Numbered from the stretch's first letter, positions 1-8,724 are shown. The stretch: 64,000 nt of DNA from Pusillimonas sp. MFBS29 (GCF_020687695.1 NZ_JAJEWL010000001.1:434001-498000), one strand, 5' to 3'. Notes: generated from the letters alone by a model not told the origin. A program made the numbers and translations.

Positions 1-1
1 T

Positions 2-1021
2 CTTGATACCACTGCCAACTTCGAGCTGATTGTATTCGGCGTACTGATGATATTGGTTTTGCAATATGCGCGTGATGGCGTGTGGCCGATACTGGCGTCA
101 TGGTGGTCGATACTGACCGGCCGGACCGAAAGGCGGCGCATTGCTCCACCGGCGCCCGCTCAGGCGTTGCCTCAACGCCGGCGCCCCGAAAAAGGAACGC
201 TGGTGCTCGAGGTCGACGCGATCCGCAAGGAATTTGGCGGTCTGGTTGCAGTCAATGACATCAGCTTCCGTCTGAAGGCGGGCGAGATCATGGGTTTGAT
301 CGGCCCCAACGGCGCCGGCAAAAGTACGACCTTCAATCTTATTACCGGCGTGTTGCCTGCAACGCGCGGCAAGGTACGCTTTCTCGACGACCGCCTCGAT
401 ACTTTGTCGGCGCGCGATATCGCCAAGCGGGGTGTCGGACGAACATTCCAGCACGTACAGCTGCTGCCCACCATGACAGTGCTCGAGAACGTGGCGCTGG
501 GTGCCCATTTGCGCAGTAACGTAGGCGTACTGTCAGCCGCGCTGCATACGGAGCGACGTCAGGAAGCCGAGCTGTTGCACGAGGCGGCCAAGCAACTTGA
601 GCGCGTAGGCCTGGGAGATTACTTGTACGAACAAGCGGGCAACCTGGCTCTGGGCCAGCAGCGCATTCTGGAAATTGCGCGTGCGCTGGCGGCCGATCCC
701 GTCCTGCTGTTGCTGGACGAGCCTGCTGCCGGCCTGCGTTACAAGGAAAAGCAGGAACTGGCCGAGGTGCTCGATCAATTGCGCCAGGAGGGCATGAGCA
801 TTCTCCTGGTTGAGCATGACATGGATTTTGTGATGAATCTGACCGATCATCTGGTCGTCATGGATTTTGGTACCAAGATTGCGGAAGGCATGCCGGCTGA
901 TATTCAAAAGCATCCGGCCGTGCTTGAAGCCTATCTGGGTGGCATCGATGATGATTTTGATTTTGATGAAGACACCGCCCAGCCGACCGCTGGGGCAACC
1001 GTAGGCGCGGGGGCACTATGA
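2..1021 (+). CDS. LivM-LivG fusion: ABC transporter permease/ATPase, 5' end outside window
   Basis: The frame is open to the window edge. Codons from position 2 read [21 protein letters not shown], which resembles the last membrane segment of a LivM permease. After a proline- and arginine-rich linker (near 120-200) a complete LivG-type ATPase follows: Walker [11 protein letters not shown] (about 297-326), signature region [15 protein letters not shown] and Walker [12 protein letters not shown]. The protein is therefore most simply read as a permease-ATPase fusion rather than a LivG starting at the internal ATG at 47. It would energise uptake of branched-chain amino acids or related amides and acids at the inner membrane. 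Its stop overlaps the next ATPase gene by four bases (ATGA), so translation is coupled. The substrate cannot be told from sequence, and only the tail of the permease is visible. Confidence 0.85.
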   Translation, partial: LDTTANFELIVFGVLMILVLQYARDGVWPILASWWSILTGRTERRRIAPPAPAQALPQRRRPEKGTLVLEVDAIRKEFGGLVAVNDISFRLKAGEIMGLIGPNGAGKSTTFNLITGVLPATRGKVRFLDDRLDTLSARDIAKRGVGRTFQHVQLLPTMTVLENVALGAHLRSNVGVLSAALHTERRQEAELLHEAAKQLERVGLGDYLYEQAGNLALGQQRILEIARALAADPVLLLLDEPAAGLRYKEKQELAEVLDQLRQEGMSILLVEHDMDFVMNLTDHLVVMDFGTKIAEGMPADIQKHPAVLEAYLGGIDDDFDFDEDTAQPTAGATVGAGAL

Positions 1022-1797
1022 GTACGAACAAGCCCAGGCATCCTATCTTGCAGGTAACTGACCTGACGGCCCGTTATGGCAAGGTCACTGCTGTGGCGGG
1101 CGCCAGCATCGCGGTAACCCGGGGCAGCATTGTCACGGTCATTGGCGGCAACGGCGCGGGCAAGTCAACGTTGCTCAATTCGATCATGGGTGCCTTGCCT
1201 GCAACGGGCAGCTGCACGGGTTCGGTGCAGTATCTGGGCTCCGAGATCGGTTCCTGGCAGGTTGAGCGGCGTGTTTCCGATGGTATTTCGCTGGTACCCG
1301 AGCGGCGTGAGCTGTTTGGCAGCATGACAGTCGAAGATAACTTGCTGCTTGGCGGTTTTCGTTTGTATCGTGCCGGCAAGCATGGCTGGAAGGCAACGAT
1401 AGACGAGGTTTATGATTTGTTCCCGCGTTTGCGCGAGCGCCGTACGCAGCAGGCGGGAACGTTGTCAGGTGGTGAACGCCAGATGCTGGCTGTGGGTCGC
1501 GCACTGATGGCGCAGCCGCAATTGCTGATGCTCGACGAACCCAGTCTGGGCCTGGCACCGCGTATTGTCCGTGAGATTTTCCAGATTATTGCGCGTTTAC
1601 GCAGTACGGGTGTGGCAATTCTGCTGGTCGAGCAGAACGCCCGTGCGGCGTTGCAGGTGGCCGATTATGGCTATGTGCTGGAAACGGGGGAGGTGATCCT
1701 GGAAGGCAAGGCCAAAGAGCTGGCGGGCAATCCGAGGGTTATCGAAAGTTATCTGGGACTGGGGAATGCGCAGAAGGTGACCGAGCAGGTTTCCTGA
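1018..1797 (+). CDS. livF: Liv-type ABC transporter ATP-binding protein LivF
   Basis: This is the second nucleotide-binding subunit of the high-affinity branched-chain amino acid (HAAT) transporter family. Visible motifs are Walker [10 protein letters not shown] near residue 40, signature [15 protein letters not shown] near 150, Walker [14 protein letters not shown] and the switch histidine position replaced by LLVEQNA as usual in LivF. The 259 residues are slightly more than the usual 235 or so because of extra residues at both ends. It follows the LivM-LivG fusion with a four-base overlap and is the last gene of that operon. Downstream lies a gene-free region with palindromic elements before a convergent Liv operon. 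Confidence 0.93.
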   Translation: MSTNKPRHPILQVTDLTARYGKVTAVAGASIAVTRGSIVTVIGGNGAGKSTLLNSIMGALPATGSCTGSVQYLGSEIGSWQVERRVSDGISLVPERRELFGSMTVEDNLLLGGFRLYRAGKHGWKATIDEVYDLFPRLRERRTQQAGTLSGGERQMLAVGRALMAQPQLLMLDEPSLGLAPRIVREIFQIIARLRSTGVAILLVEQNARAALQVADYGYVLETGEVILEGKAKELAGNPRVIESYLGLGNAQKVTEQVS

Positions 1798-1851
1798 TCA
1801 CCGGGGATTTATGGCGGTCCGAAGAGGCGTTCGCGGATGGATATTACCCCG

Positions 1852-2089
1852 TTCTAAATAAAGGCACATGTGGCTGGGGCCACTCCGGCTTCACGCGCCA
1901 CGACCCCGGCTGCGCCGGGGTTTCCCGTTCAATTCACGCTGCCCGGAGCGATCGCAGAACTCGCGCCGTCGGGCCGGTGGCCCGAAAACCGGCGCTCACA
2001 CAACTGCGATCTTGCCTCTCCGGTCAGCGTGAATTGAACGGCGTGCGCGAGGCGCCTACGCAGCCCCAGCCACATATGCCTTTTTAGAA
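1852..2089. repeat. Large palindromic intergenic element, copy A (family 1)
   Basis: Nested inverted repeat between convergent liv operons. Outer arms 1852-1879 and 2064-2089 pair almost fully. Inner arms 1926-1941 and 2025-2040 are a perfect 16-base inverted repeat. A small hairpin lies at 1904-1920 (CCCCGGC, triloop TGC, GCCGGGG). The modules TCCGGCTTCACGCGC (1884-1898) and GGCGTGCGCGAGGCGCCT (2040-2057) also occur in copies B (23.8 kb) and C (49.8 kb), but the inner and outer arm sequences here are different from those copies. Only spurious ORFs cross it. It may act as a bidirectional transcription end or as a structured DNA or RNA element; function is not known. Confidence 0.85.
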
Positions 2090-2215
2090 TGGCGACTATC
2101 CGAAGGGCCATCGCCACGGCTGGTTCCACCATGGCCTGCGCGATGAAATGATGCAAAGCACTTCCAGCGCGACGCGCCAACCAACTGCCCCAAATAGGCC
2201 GCTGCCCCACAAAAA

Positions 2216-2487
2216 GTACCGTTGACCGGCTGGTGCTTCATGGTGTGGTGTGGGTGTCTGGGCCGGGCTGGGCGACGTTTGAGCAAGCCGCAGCGGGTGT
2301 CAGGCGGCGGGGCGCAAGAGGGCCTGCTGTTTGAGTCATCCATCAGCCCACAGGCGGCTGATGGATGGCGAGTTCAGGCCCGACCCCGCCGAATGGCGCC
2401 TGCAAGGGTACCCCCGCAGGGGGCGCAGCGATCGGAGCACAGTTCGGCCCAGACACCCACACCATGCAAGCAACCGGTCAACGGTAC
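2216..2487. repeat. Large palindromic intergenic element, copy D (family 2)
   Basis: Outer arms: 2216-2229 pairs with 2474-2487 (14 bases, perfect) and 2246-2265 pairs with 2445-2464 (20 bases, perfect). An inner stem pairs 2337-2348 with 2356-2367. A small hairpin CCCCC-GCA-GGGGG lies at 2411-2423. Modules at 2316-2335 and 2368-2387 are nearly identical to 51599-51618 and 51651-51670 in copy E, whereas the outer arms of the two copies are unrelated. The right end runs into a 40-base tandem repeat. Together with copy A it fills the gap 1798-2630, in which I see no gene. Confidence 0.85.
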
Positions 2488-2570
2488 GAACATAGCGACC
2501 GCGTCGCAAGCAACCAGTCAACGGTACAAAGACAGCGACCGCGTCGCAATAAACCTGTTAACGGTACAAA
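2461..2570. repeat. 40-base tandem direct repeat, about 2.5 copies
   Basis: Units begin at 2471, 2511 and 2551 with an exact 40-base period; a trace of the unit end is present at 2461-2470. Each unit carries a variant of the motif TCAACGGTAC followed by AGCGACCGCGTCGCAA. The first unit contains the right outer arm of palindrome D (2474-2487), so the tandem array is a partial amplification of that arm. The left partner at 2216-2229 matches the first unit best. Confidence 0.8.
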
Positions 2571-2575
2571 TAACA

Positions 2576-2611
2576 AAGGCCGGCAATACCTCTACAGGTA
2601 CTGCCGGCCTT
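2576..2611 (-). terminator. Rho-independent terminator of the minus-strand liv operon
   Basis: Stem AAGGCCGGCAATACCT (2576-2591) pairs with 2596-2611 around a short loop with one G:T-type mismatch. Read on the minus strand it lies just beyond the livM stop and is followed by TTTGTTATTT. Confidence 0.75.
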
Positions 2612-2630
2612 AAGCTTGAATGCCCGGCCC

Positions 2631-3602
2631 TTAAGCCTTGCCGGCCTTCATCTTGTGCACGAGTTCACCGACGATACCGCGCCGGAACGACATAACGCAG
2701 ATGATGAAGATCAGGCCGATGACGATGGTTACCGATTCGCCCAGCACCTTGAACCATTCAATACCAGTGGTGGAACTGAGGAAACGCCCGAATTCGCCGA
2801 CCTTGTTTTCCAGCACCACGACGATGATGGCGCCGATCACTGGCCCTGTAAACGTGCCCATGCCTCCGATCAGTGTCATCAGGATGACCATACCTGACAT
2901 CTGCCAGGTTGCATCCGACAGCGTGGCCGAAACAAAGACCAGGGCCTTGGTTGCGCCGGCCAGGCCTGCCAATGACGCCGACAGCACGAAGACCAGGAGC
3001 TTGAAGTTGTCGACGTTATAGCCCAGCGAGATGGTACGCGGCTCGTTTTCGCGGATGGCCTTGAGCACCTGACCGAACGGGGAATTGATGGTGCGCCAGC
3101 AGATGGCATAGCCAAAGATAAAGATAGCCATCACCACGTAGTACAGATTGATGTCCTGCGACAGATCCAGGCCGAACAGTGTGCCGCGTGGAATGCCCTG
3201 GAGGCCATCTTCCCCGTGAGTGAAGGGTGCCTGAAGAAAGAAGAAAAATACCATCTGCGCCATGGCAAGCGTAATCATGGCAAAGTAAATGCCACTACGA
3301 CGTATTGCCAGGGCGCCCATGACCAGGCCCATGAGCGCAGCCACGGCTGTACCGAACAGCAGCCCCGTCAGTGTGGAGAAGCCCCACACGGCCAGGGCGT
3401 GCCCGGTCGCGTAGGCGGCGCCGCCCAGGAAGGCGGCATGTCCGAATGACAGCAGCCCGGTATAGCCCAGCAGCAGATTGAAGGCGCAGGCAAACAAGGC
3501 GTAGCACATCACCTTCATGACAAAGATGGGATAAGCGCCTATTGCCGGCAGTATGGCAATAATGATCGCAACCAGTATGTAGCTTATTAATTGACGATTC
3601 AT
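2631..3602 (-). CDS. livM: Liv-type ABC transporter permease LivM
   Basis: A 323-residue integral membrane permease of the HAAT family, with about nine to ten hydrophobic segments. The family-typical motif NLLLGYTGLLSFGHAAFLG occurs near residues 43-61, and the cytoplasmic coupling region SPFGQVLKAIRENEPR near 170-190. It is the last gene of the operon livG-livF-binding protein-livH-livM and overlaps livH by four bases (ATGA). It forms the membrane channel with LivH; substrate specificity is set by the binding protein upstream. Confidence 0.95.
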   Translation of the reverse strand: MNRQLISYILVAIIIAILPAIGAYPIFVMKVMCYALFACAFNLLLGYTGLLSFGHAAFLGGAAYATGHALAVWGFSTLTGLLFGTAVAALMGLVMGALAIRRSGIYFAMITLAMAQMVFFFFLQAPFTHGEDGLQGIPRGTLFGLDLSQDINLYYVVMAIFIFGYAICWRTINSPFGQVLKAIRENEPRTISLGYNVDNFKLLVFVLSASLAGLAGATKALVFVSATLSDATWQMSGMVILMTLIGGMGTFTGPVIGAIIVVVLENKVGEFGRFLSSTTGIEWFKVLGESVTIVIGLIFIICVMSFRRGIVGELVHKMKAGKA

Positions 3603-4486
3603 TTTTCTTTTCCAAATAGGCCGGCGGGGCGCAGCAACAGCACAATAACCATAATGATGAACACAACGGTGTTGGAGGCCTCAGGCCAGAACACCTTGGT
3701 GAAGCCCTCGATGATGCCCAGCCCCAGTCCGGTGACGATGGAACCCATGATGGAGCCCATTCCGCCGATAACCACCACGGCAAACACCACGATGATGAGG
3801 TTGGAACCCATCAGGGGTGAAACCTGCATGATAGGAGCGGCCAGTACACCGGCAAAGCCGGCCAGTGCCACACCGAAGCCGTAGGTCAGCGTTACGACCA
3901 GCGGCACGTTGACGCCAAAAGCCTCGACCAGTTTGGGATTTTCGGTACCGGCGCGCAGCAGGGCGCCAAGACGGGTTTTTTCAATGACGAACCAGGTGGC
4001 CAGGCAAACGATCAGCGAGGCAACGACTACCCATGCGCGGTAAATGGGCAGGTACATGAAGCCCAGGTTAACGCCGCCCTTGAGCAGGGCTGGTGTTGCG
4101 TAGGGTTGGCCGGAAACGCCATACAGGCTGCGGAACAGGCCTTCTATCAGAAGAGTGAGGCCGAACGTCAGCAGGAGTCCGTAGAGGTGATCCAGTTTGT
4201 AGAGGTGTCTGATCAGCGAGCGTTCGATAATGATGCCGAACAGGCCCACCAGCAAAGGTGCGATGAGCAGCATCAGCCAGTAGTTCAGGCCAAGATAGTG
4301 CAAGCCCATCCATGCAACGAAAGCGCCCAGCATGTAGAGGGCGCCATGCGCAAAGTTGATGACGTTGAGCAGCCCGAATATAACGGCCAAGCCTAATGAA
4401 AGTACGGCGTAAAACGAGCCGTTGACCAGGCCCAGTAACAGTTGCCCGAGTAAGGCCTGGATGGGAATGCCAAAAATTGCAGTCAT
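3599..4486 (-). CDS. livH: Liv-type ABC transporter permease LivH
   Basis: A 295-residue permease. It begins with QALLGQLLLGLVNGSFYAVLSLGLAVIFGLLNVINFAHGALYMLGAF, the classical LivH N-terminal signature, and has the coupling motif RLGALLRAGTENPKLVEAFGVN near residue 190. The partner permease LivM follows with a four-base overlap. It is separated by 91 bases, containing an imperfect hairpin, from the upstream binding-protein gene. No strong Shine-Dalgarno sequence is visible before its ATG. Confidence 0.95.
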   Translation of the reverse strand: MTAIFGIPIQALLGQLLLGLVNGSFYAVLSLGLAVIFGLLNVINFAHGALYMLGAFVAWMGLHYLGLNYWLMLLIAPLLVGLFGIIIERSLIRHLYKLDHLYGLLLTFGLTLLIEGLFRSLYGVSGQPYATPALLKGGVNLGFMYLPIYRAWVVVASLIVCLATWFVIEKTRLGALLRAGTENPKLVEAFGVNVPLVVTLTYGFGVALAGFAGVLAAPIMQVSPLMGSNLIIVVFAVVVIGGMGSIMGSIVTGLGLGIIEGFTKVFWPEASNTVVFIIMVIVLLLRPAGLFGKEK

Positions 4487-4538
4487 AACGTGTCAGTAAT
4501 CCGTGACGGAGGACGGACAGCCCCCCGAGATGAAGCTA

Positions 4539-4570
4539 GAGGCCATTTGCACTGGTGGTGCAAAGGCCTC
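4539..4570 (-). other. Intercistronic hairpin between binding-protein gene and livH
   Basis: GAGGCCATTTGCAC (4539-4552) pairs with 4558-4570 with one bulged base and a short loop. There is no T run after it on the minus strand, so it is more likely an mRNA-stabilising or attenuating structure that keeps binding-protein mRNA in excess over permease mRNA than a full terminator. This role is inferred. Confidence 0.5.
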
Positions 4571-4577
4571 TTCGGGT

Positions 4578-5789
4578 TTATTTCTTTATGAGCTTGCAGG
4601 TAGACTCTTCGAGCGAAGCATAGACTTGGTCGCCGGGCAACTTCTTGACAACCTTGTAGTAGTCCCATTCGCCTTCGGACTCGGAGGGTTTCTTGACTTC
4701 CATGAGATACATGTCGTTGACTACACGGCCATCGGCGCGCACGACAGCGTCTTTGGCGAAGAAGTCATTGACCTTGTTGGCTTTCATCCACTTCATGATT
4801 TCATCGCCATCGTCAGTGCCGGTTTCCTTGACGGCACGCAGGAAGTAGCTGGCGGCCGAGTAGTCACCTGCCTGCAGGAAGGATGGCATGCGCTTGGTTT
4901 TTTCATGGAAGCGCTTGGCCCATGTGCGGGATTCTTCGTCTTGATTCCAGTACCAGGCGGTGGTCAGGTTCATGCCTTGTGTGGCTTCCAGACCCAGAGC
5001 GTGAACGTCGTTGATGAACACCAGCAGGCCGGCCAGTTTCATGGTCTGGGTAACGCCGAATTCGTTGGCTGACTTGACCGAAGCGATGAAGTCGCCGCCG
5101 GCATTGGCCAGGCCAAGAATTTTCGCGCCGGAAGACTGAGCCTGAACCAGGAAGGAGGAGAAGTCTGCGGTGCCCAGCGGAACGCGGACCGTACCAACGA
5201 CTTCGCCGCCGGCTTTCTTGACCACTTCGCTGGTATCGCGCTCAAGTGAGTGGCCGAAGGCGTAATCGGCAGTCAGGAAGAACCAGGATTTGCCGCCTTC
5301 AGACACAATGGCTGAACCTGTGCCACGTGCCAGGGCGATGGTGTCGTAGGCGTAGTGGACGGTATAGGGCGTGCATTGGGAGTTGGTCAGGTTCGAGGAA
5401 CCCGGGCCAATGGCCATGAATGGCTTTTTCTTTTCTTCGGCTACGGCGGCCATGGCCAGCGCGGTTGCCGAGTTGGTGCCACCGATCAGCATGTCGATTT
5501 TTTCTTCATCGAACCATTCGCGTGCGCGAGCCGAAGCGATATCTGCTTTGTTCTGGTGGTCGGCGATCATGAATTCGATCTTTTTGCCGTTGATTTCGCC
5601 GCCAGCGTCTTCGATGGCCAGACGTACGGCTTCGCCGCCTCCGGGGCCGTCGATGTCGGAGTAAACACTGGACATGTCGGTAATCATGCCGATCCGGATG
5701 ACATCGTCAGAGATGCCGGCCGCCTGTCCCGGAAGGGTAAAGCCGAGCCCGGCTACGGCAAGCGCTGCTGATAGAGTGCGTAGTTTCAT
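4578..5789 (-). CDS. Liv-type ABC transporter substrate-binding protein
   Basis: A 403-residue periplasmic binding protein (Peripla_BP_6 type) with signal peptide MKLRTLSAALAVAGLGFTLP ending near AQAA|G. The mature part begins DDVIRIGMITDMSS, the typical lobe I start of this family. The start at 5789 is chosen because AAGGAG lies eight bases upstream and the signal peptide starts there; the frame stays open further upstream, but that part overlaps nothing recognisable. The C-terminal STCKLIKK matches the end of the orphan binding protein at 52906-54117, so the two are paralogues. The ligand is not determinable from sequence. Confidence 0.93.
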   Translation of the reverse strand: MKLRTLSAALAVAGLGFTLPGQAAGISDDVIRIGMITDMSSVYSDIDGPGGGEAVRLAIEDAGGEINGKKIEFMIADHQNKADIASARAREWFDEEKIDMLIGGTNSATALAMAAVAEEKKKPFMAIGPGSSNLTNSQCTPYTVHYAYDTIALARGTGSAIVSEGGKSWFFLTADYAFGHSLERDTSEVVKKAGGEVVGTVRVPLGTADFSSFLVQAQSSGAKILGLANAGGDFIASVKSANEFGVTQTMKLAGLLVFINDVHALGLEATQGMNLTTAWYWNQDEESRTWAKRFHEKTKRMPSFLQAGDYSAASYFLRAVKETGTDDGDEIMKWMKANKVNDFFAKDAVVRADGRVVNDMYLMEVKKPSESEGEWDYYKVVKKLPGDQVYASLEESTCKLIKK

Positions 5790-5841
5790 AAGTAAGTCTC
5801 CTTGGTGATGTTCTGGAGGTAATGGTTGGGCAAGGCCTGGT

Positions 5842-6552
5842 TTATACGCCCAGTAGCGTGTTAAGGGTGTCTTGTTTGGAGGCCAGTTCGGAGGAAGCGA
5901 TCTCTTCGACGATCTGACCGTGTTCCACGACGTAGAAGCGGTCGGCCAGCGGAGCGGCGAAGTGAAAGTTCTGTTCGACCATGACAATGGTGTAGCCCTT
6001 GGCTTTGAGAGTGGAAATCATGCGTGCCAGTGCCTGAACGATGACGGGCGCAAGCCCTTCGGAGATTTCGTCGAGCAGCAGCAGATTTGCCCCCGTGCGC
6101 AGGATGCGTGCCACGGCCAGCATTTGTTGTTCGCCCCCTGACAGACGGGTTCCTGGAGAGTGCTTGCGCTCTTCGAGGTTGGGGAACATGTCGTAGATTT
6201 CGGATAAGGACATGCCGCCGCCCAGGGTGTCGCCTACGACGGGGGGCAGCAGCAGGTTTTCTTCGCAGGAAAGGCCTGCAAAGATACCGCGCTCTTCGGG
6301 GCAGTAACCTATGCCCAGGTGTGCAATGCGATAGGTGGGCAGGTCGATGGACTCGGTGCCCTGTATGCGTATCGAACCTTTGCGTGAGCCGGTAAGCCCC
6401 AGGATGGCGCGCAGCGTGCTGGTGCGTCCGGCGCCGTTGCGTCCGAGCAGGGTAACGACTTCACCCTTGTTGACATTGAAGGTGATGCCATGAAGTACGT
6501 GTGATTCACCGTACCAGGCGTGCAGGTCGGTGACTTCGAGTGCGCTTGCCAT
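5842..6552 (-). CDS. livF: Liv-type ABC transporter ATP-binding protein LivF with Walker A arginine
   Basis: A 236-residue LivF-family ATPase: signature LSGGEQQMLAVARIL, Walker B LLLLDEISEGLAP and switch region MVEQNFHF. Its Walker A reads GRNGAGRTST, with arginine where the invariant lysine is expected; the codon is CGC on the coding strand. Gene order and the one-base TGATG overlap with livG upstream support it as a real transporter subunit. A conservative K-to-R change may occur in this subfamily, so loss of function should not be assumed. Confidence 0.92.
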   Translation of the reverse strand: MASALEVTDLHAWYGESHVLHGITFNVNKGEVVTLLGRNGAGRTSTLRAILGLTGSRKGSIRIQGTESIDLPTYRIAHLGIGYCPEERGIFAGLSCEENLLLPPVVGDTLGGGMSLSEIYDMFPNLEERKHSPGTRLSGGEQQMLAVARILRTGANLLLLDEISEGLAPVIVQALARMISTLKAKGYTIVMVEQNFHFAAPLADRFYVVEHGQIVEEIASSELASKQDTLNTLLGV

Positions 6553-7331
6553 CAGTGAGCCCCTTCAAGTTCGCCGGTTGTGGTGCCCATATAGGCTTGC
6601 ATGACGTCGGCGTTGCGTGAGACCTCTTGATAATTGCCTTCGGCCAGCACCGAGCCGCGGGCAAGTACTGTGATTTTGTCTGCGATTTGCGAGACGACAT
6701 TCATATTGTGTTCGACCATGAGGATAGTGCGGCCTGTGCTGACTTTCTTGATTAGTTGTGTGACGCGGCTGACGTCTTCGTGACCCATGCCCTGGGTGGG
6801 CTCGTCGAGGAGCATGAGTTCGGGCTCCATGGCGAGGGTAGTGGCAATTTCCAGCGCGCGCTTGCGGCCATAAGGCAGGTTGACGGTGATTTCGTCGGCG
6901 AAATCGGTCAGGTCTACCTGCTCGAGCAGTTCGCGTGCGCGGCCTTCAAGATGGGAAAGGCTGCGGTCGCTGCGCCAGAAATGGTAGGACGTGCCTGTGG
7001 CGCGCTGCAGACCGATGCGGACATTCTCGAGCACGGAAAGCTGGGGGAAGACGGCGGAAATCTGGAACGAACGGATAATGCCAAGCCGCGCGATTTGTGC
7101 GGGCTTTTCGTTGGTGATTTCCGTGCCTGAGAAAAATATCTTGCCCGATGTGGGGGTAAGAAATTTGGTGAGCAGGTTGAAGCAGGTGGTTTTGCCTGCG
7201 CCGTTCGGGCCGATCAGGGCGTGAATGCTGCCACGTTGAACCTGCAGGTTGACATCGCTTACTGCGACGAAGCCACGGAATTCTTTTGTGAGGTTTTTTG
7301 TTTCAAGGATGTTTTCGCTCATGCCAACCAT
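6552..7331 (-). CDS. livG: Liv-type ABC transporter ATP-binding protein LivG
   Basis: First gene of the minus-strand liv operon. The 259-residue protein shows Walker A GPNGAGKTTC, the LivG insert with FRSFQ-like Q-loop region (IIRSFQISAVFP), signature LPYGRKRALEIATTLA and Walker B LMLLDEPTQGM. The start may be at 7331 or at the internal ATG three codons later (MSENILETK); neither has a clear ribosome site. Its stop shares one base with the livF start. Confidence 0.93.
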   Translation of the reverse strand: MVGMSENILETKNLTKEFRGFVAVSDVNLQVQRGSIHALIGPNGAGKTTCFNLLTKFLTPTSGKIFFSGTEITNEKPAQIARLGIIRSFQISAVFPQLSVLENVRIGLQRATGTSYHFWRSDRSLSHLEGRARELLEQVDLTDFADEITVNLPYGRKRALEIATTLAMEPELMLLDEPTQGMGHEDVSRVTQLIKKVSTGRTILMVEHNMNVVSQIADKITVLARGSVLAEGNYQEVSRNADVMQAYMGTTTGELEGAH

Positions 7332-7414
7332 CTGCCGCTATTTAAGGTTGGAACGAGTATGCGAGTATCGGAGTTAAAACTCCATGCGGGTTTTACATAG
7401 GTCTCTGGAAAACC

Positions 7415-8047
7415 CTAGGTCACCTTGTCTTTGTACTCGCACAAATCCGATATTCCGCATTGCGGGCATTTGGGCTTGCGAGCTATGCATACGTAGCGTC
7501 CGTGAAGTATCAGCCAGTGGTGGGCATCCAGCAGATAGGGCTTGGGTATGACTTTAATTAACTTGTGTTCTACTTCGAGCACATTCTTGCCCGGAGCAAT
7601 GCGGGTGCGGTTGGCGACCCGGAAAATATGGGTGTCCACGGCCATGGTCGGATGGCCGAAAGCGGTGTTCAGGACGACGTTGGCGGTCTTGCGTCCTACA
7701 CCTGGCAAAGCCTCGAGTGCCTCGCGGTCTTCGGGGACTTCGCCCTGGTGCAGGTCCAGCAACATCTGGCAGGTCAGGATTGCATTACGAGCCTTGGTCT
7801 TGTACAGGCCTATGGTTTTGATGTGGTCGGCGAGCCCGGCCTCACCCAATTCGAGCAGGCCTTGCGGCGTGCCGTAGCGGGGAAAGAATTTGCGTGTGGC
7901 CAGGTTGACCGATTTGTCGGTGGCTTGTGCCGACAAAAGCACGGCTATCAATAGCTGGAAGGTACTGTCGTACTCAAGTTCGGTGGTGGGTTCCGGGTTT
8001 GCGGCCTGCAGACGCCGGAAGATTTCGGTGCGTTTGGCGGTATTCAT
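7415..8047 (-). CDS. nth: Endonuclease III (DNA glycosylase/AP lyase)
   Basis: A 210-residue base-excision repair enzyme that removes oxidised pyrimidines and cuts at the abasic site. The helix-hairpin-helix [13 protein letters not shown] carries catalytic Lys120, and Asp138 lies in [10 protein letters not shown]. Four cysteines in the spacing C-X6-C-X2-C-X5-C near the C terminus bind the [4Fe-4S] cluster. Its start overlaps the stop of the ferredoxin-like gene upstream by four bases, so the pair is co-translated, as in many Alcaligenaceae. Confidence 0.97.
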   Translation of the reverse strand: MNTAKRTEIFRRLQAANPEPTTELEYDSTFQLLIAVLLSAQATDKSVNLATRKFFPRYGTPQGLLELGEAGLADHIKTIGLYKTKARNAILTCQMLLDLHQGEVPEDREALEALPGVGRKTANVVLNTAFGHPTMAVDTHIFRVANRTRIAPGKNVLEVEHKLIKVIPKPYLLDAHHWLILHGRYVCIARKPKCPQCGISDLCEYKDKVT

Positions 8048-8673
8048 GTTTTTTGGCGACGCGCACGCGCGCGCTCCAGTGCCTGGGCTATGACGGCCTG
8101 GCGAGTTGTGCTGTCAGTGTTGGCCAGAGCGGCCACCGGTGCCTTGTTGGCCAGGGTTCTTGCGGCCAGGCCTGATAATTCGGAATGCTGTGCTTGCAGC
8201 CTGCGCTGGCGCTGTTCGTAGCGCATGCGTGCCGTATCGGCGTCCTGGCTTGTCCATTCGCGGCCGGCATCGACCATGACGATGCAGTCGACCGGACAGG
8301 GTGCCACGCACAGGTCACAGCCTGTGCAGTCGGCGGCCAGCACGGTATGCATCAATTTGTTGGCACCTACGATGGCATCAACCGGACAGGCTTGTATGCA
8401 AAGCGTGCAGCCTATGCAGTGGGCTTCGTCAATGACGGCGACCTGTAGAGGGCGATGCTCGCCGCAACTGCTGTCAAGCCCGGATTCGGGACGGCCCAAC
8501 AGTTTTGCCAGTGCTTGTATGCCTGGCTGCCCGCCGGGTGGACAGCGGTTGATGGGCGCATCTTCAAGAGCCATGGCGCGTGCGTAGGGGCGGCAGCCAT
8601 CGTAGCCGCATTTCGTGCACTGGGTTTGAGGAAGCACCGCGTCGATGCGGTCGATAAGCAAGGAAGAAGGCAT
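8044..8673 (-). CDS. rnfB: RnfB-like iron-sulfur protein
   Basis: 209 residues. An N-terminal Fe-S domain has the cysteine pattern [16 protein letters not shown], as in RnfB/RsxB. It is followed by two ferredoxin motifs, [16 protein letters not shown] and [16 protein letters not shown], for two [4Fe-4S] clusters, and a charged tail. No other rnf genes are in the window. Unlike E. coli RsxB it lacks a hydrophobic N-terminal anchor, so it is probably a soluble electron carrier; it may supply electrons for the adjacent nth cluster or elsewhere (inference). The ATG directly follows the T run of the phaZ terminator, with no separate Shine-Dalgarno sequence. Confidence 0.85.
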   Translation of the reverse strand: MPSSLLIDRIDAVLPQTQCTKCGYDGCRPYARAMALEDAPINRCPPGGQPGIQALAKLLGRPESGLDSSCGEHRPLQVAVIDEAHCIGCTLCIQACPVDAIVGANKLMHTVLAADCTGCDLCVAPCPVDCIVMVDAGREWTSQDADTARMRYEQRQRRLQAQHSELSGLAARTLANKAPVAALANTDSTTRQAVIAQALERARARRQKT

Positions 8674-8701
8674 AAAAAAACAGGGGCCGTCAGGGCCCCT
8701 G
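8674..8701 (-). terminator. Rho-independent terminator after phaZ, abutting rnfB start
   Basis: CAGGGGCC (8681-8688) pairs with 8694-8701 around GTCAG. On the minus strand the stem is followed by seven T residues (8680-8674) and then immediately by the ATG of rnfB at 8673. Confidence 0.85.
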
Positions 8702-8724
8702 CATTGGAGTGGTGAGCCAGAGCC

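Noticed and set aside
2461-2570. Short CRISPR array
   Set aside because: Only 2.5 direct units without distinct spacers, adjacent to a palindrome arm, and no cas genes in the window.
8044-8673. Complete Rnf electron-transport operon
   Set aside because: Only the RnfB-like protein is present; neighbours are nth and phaZ.
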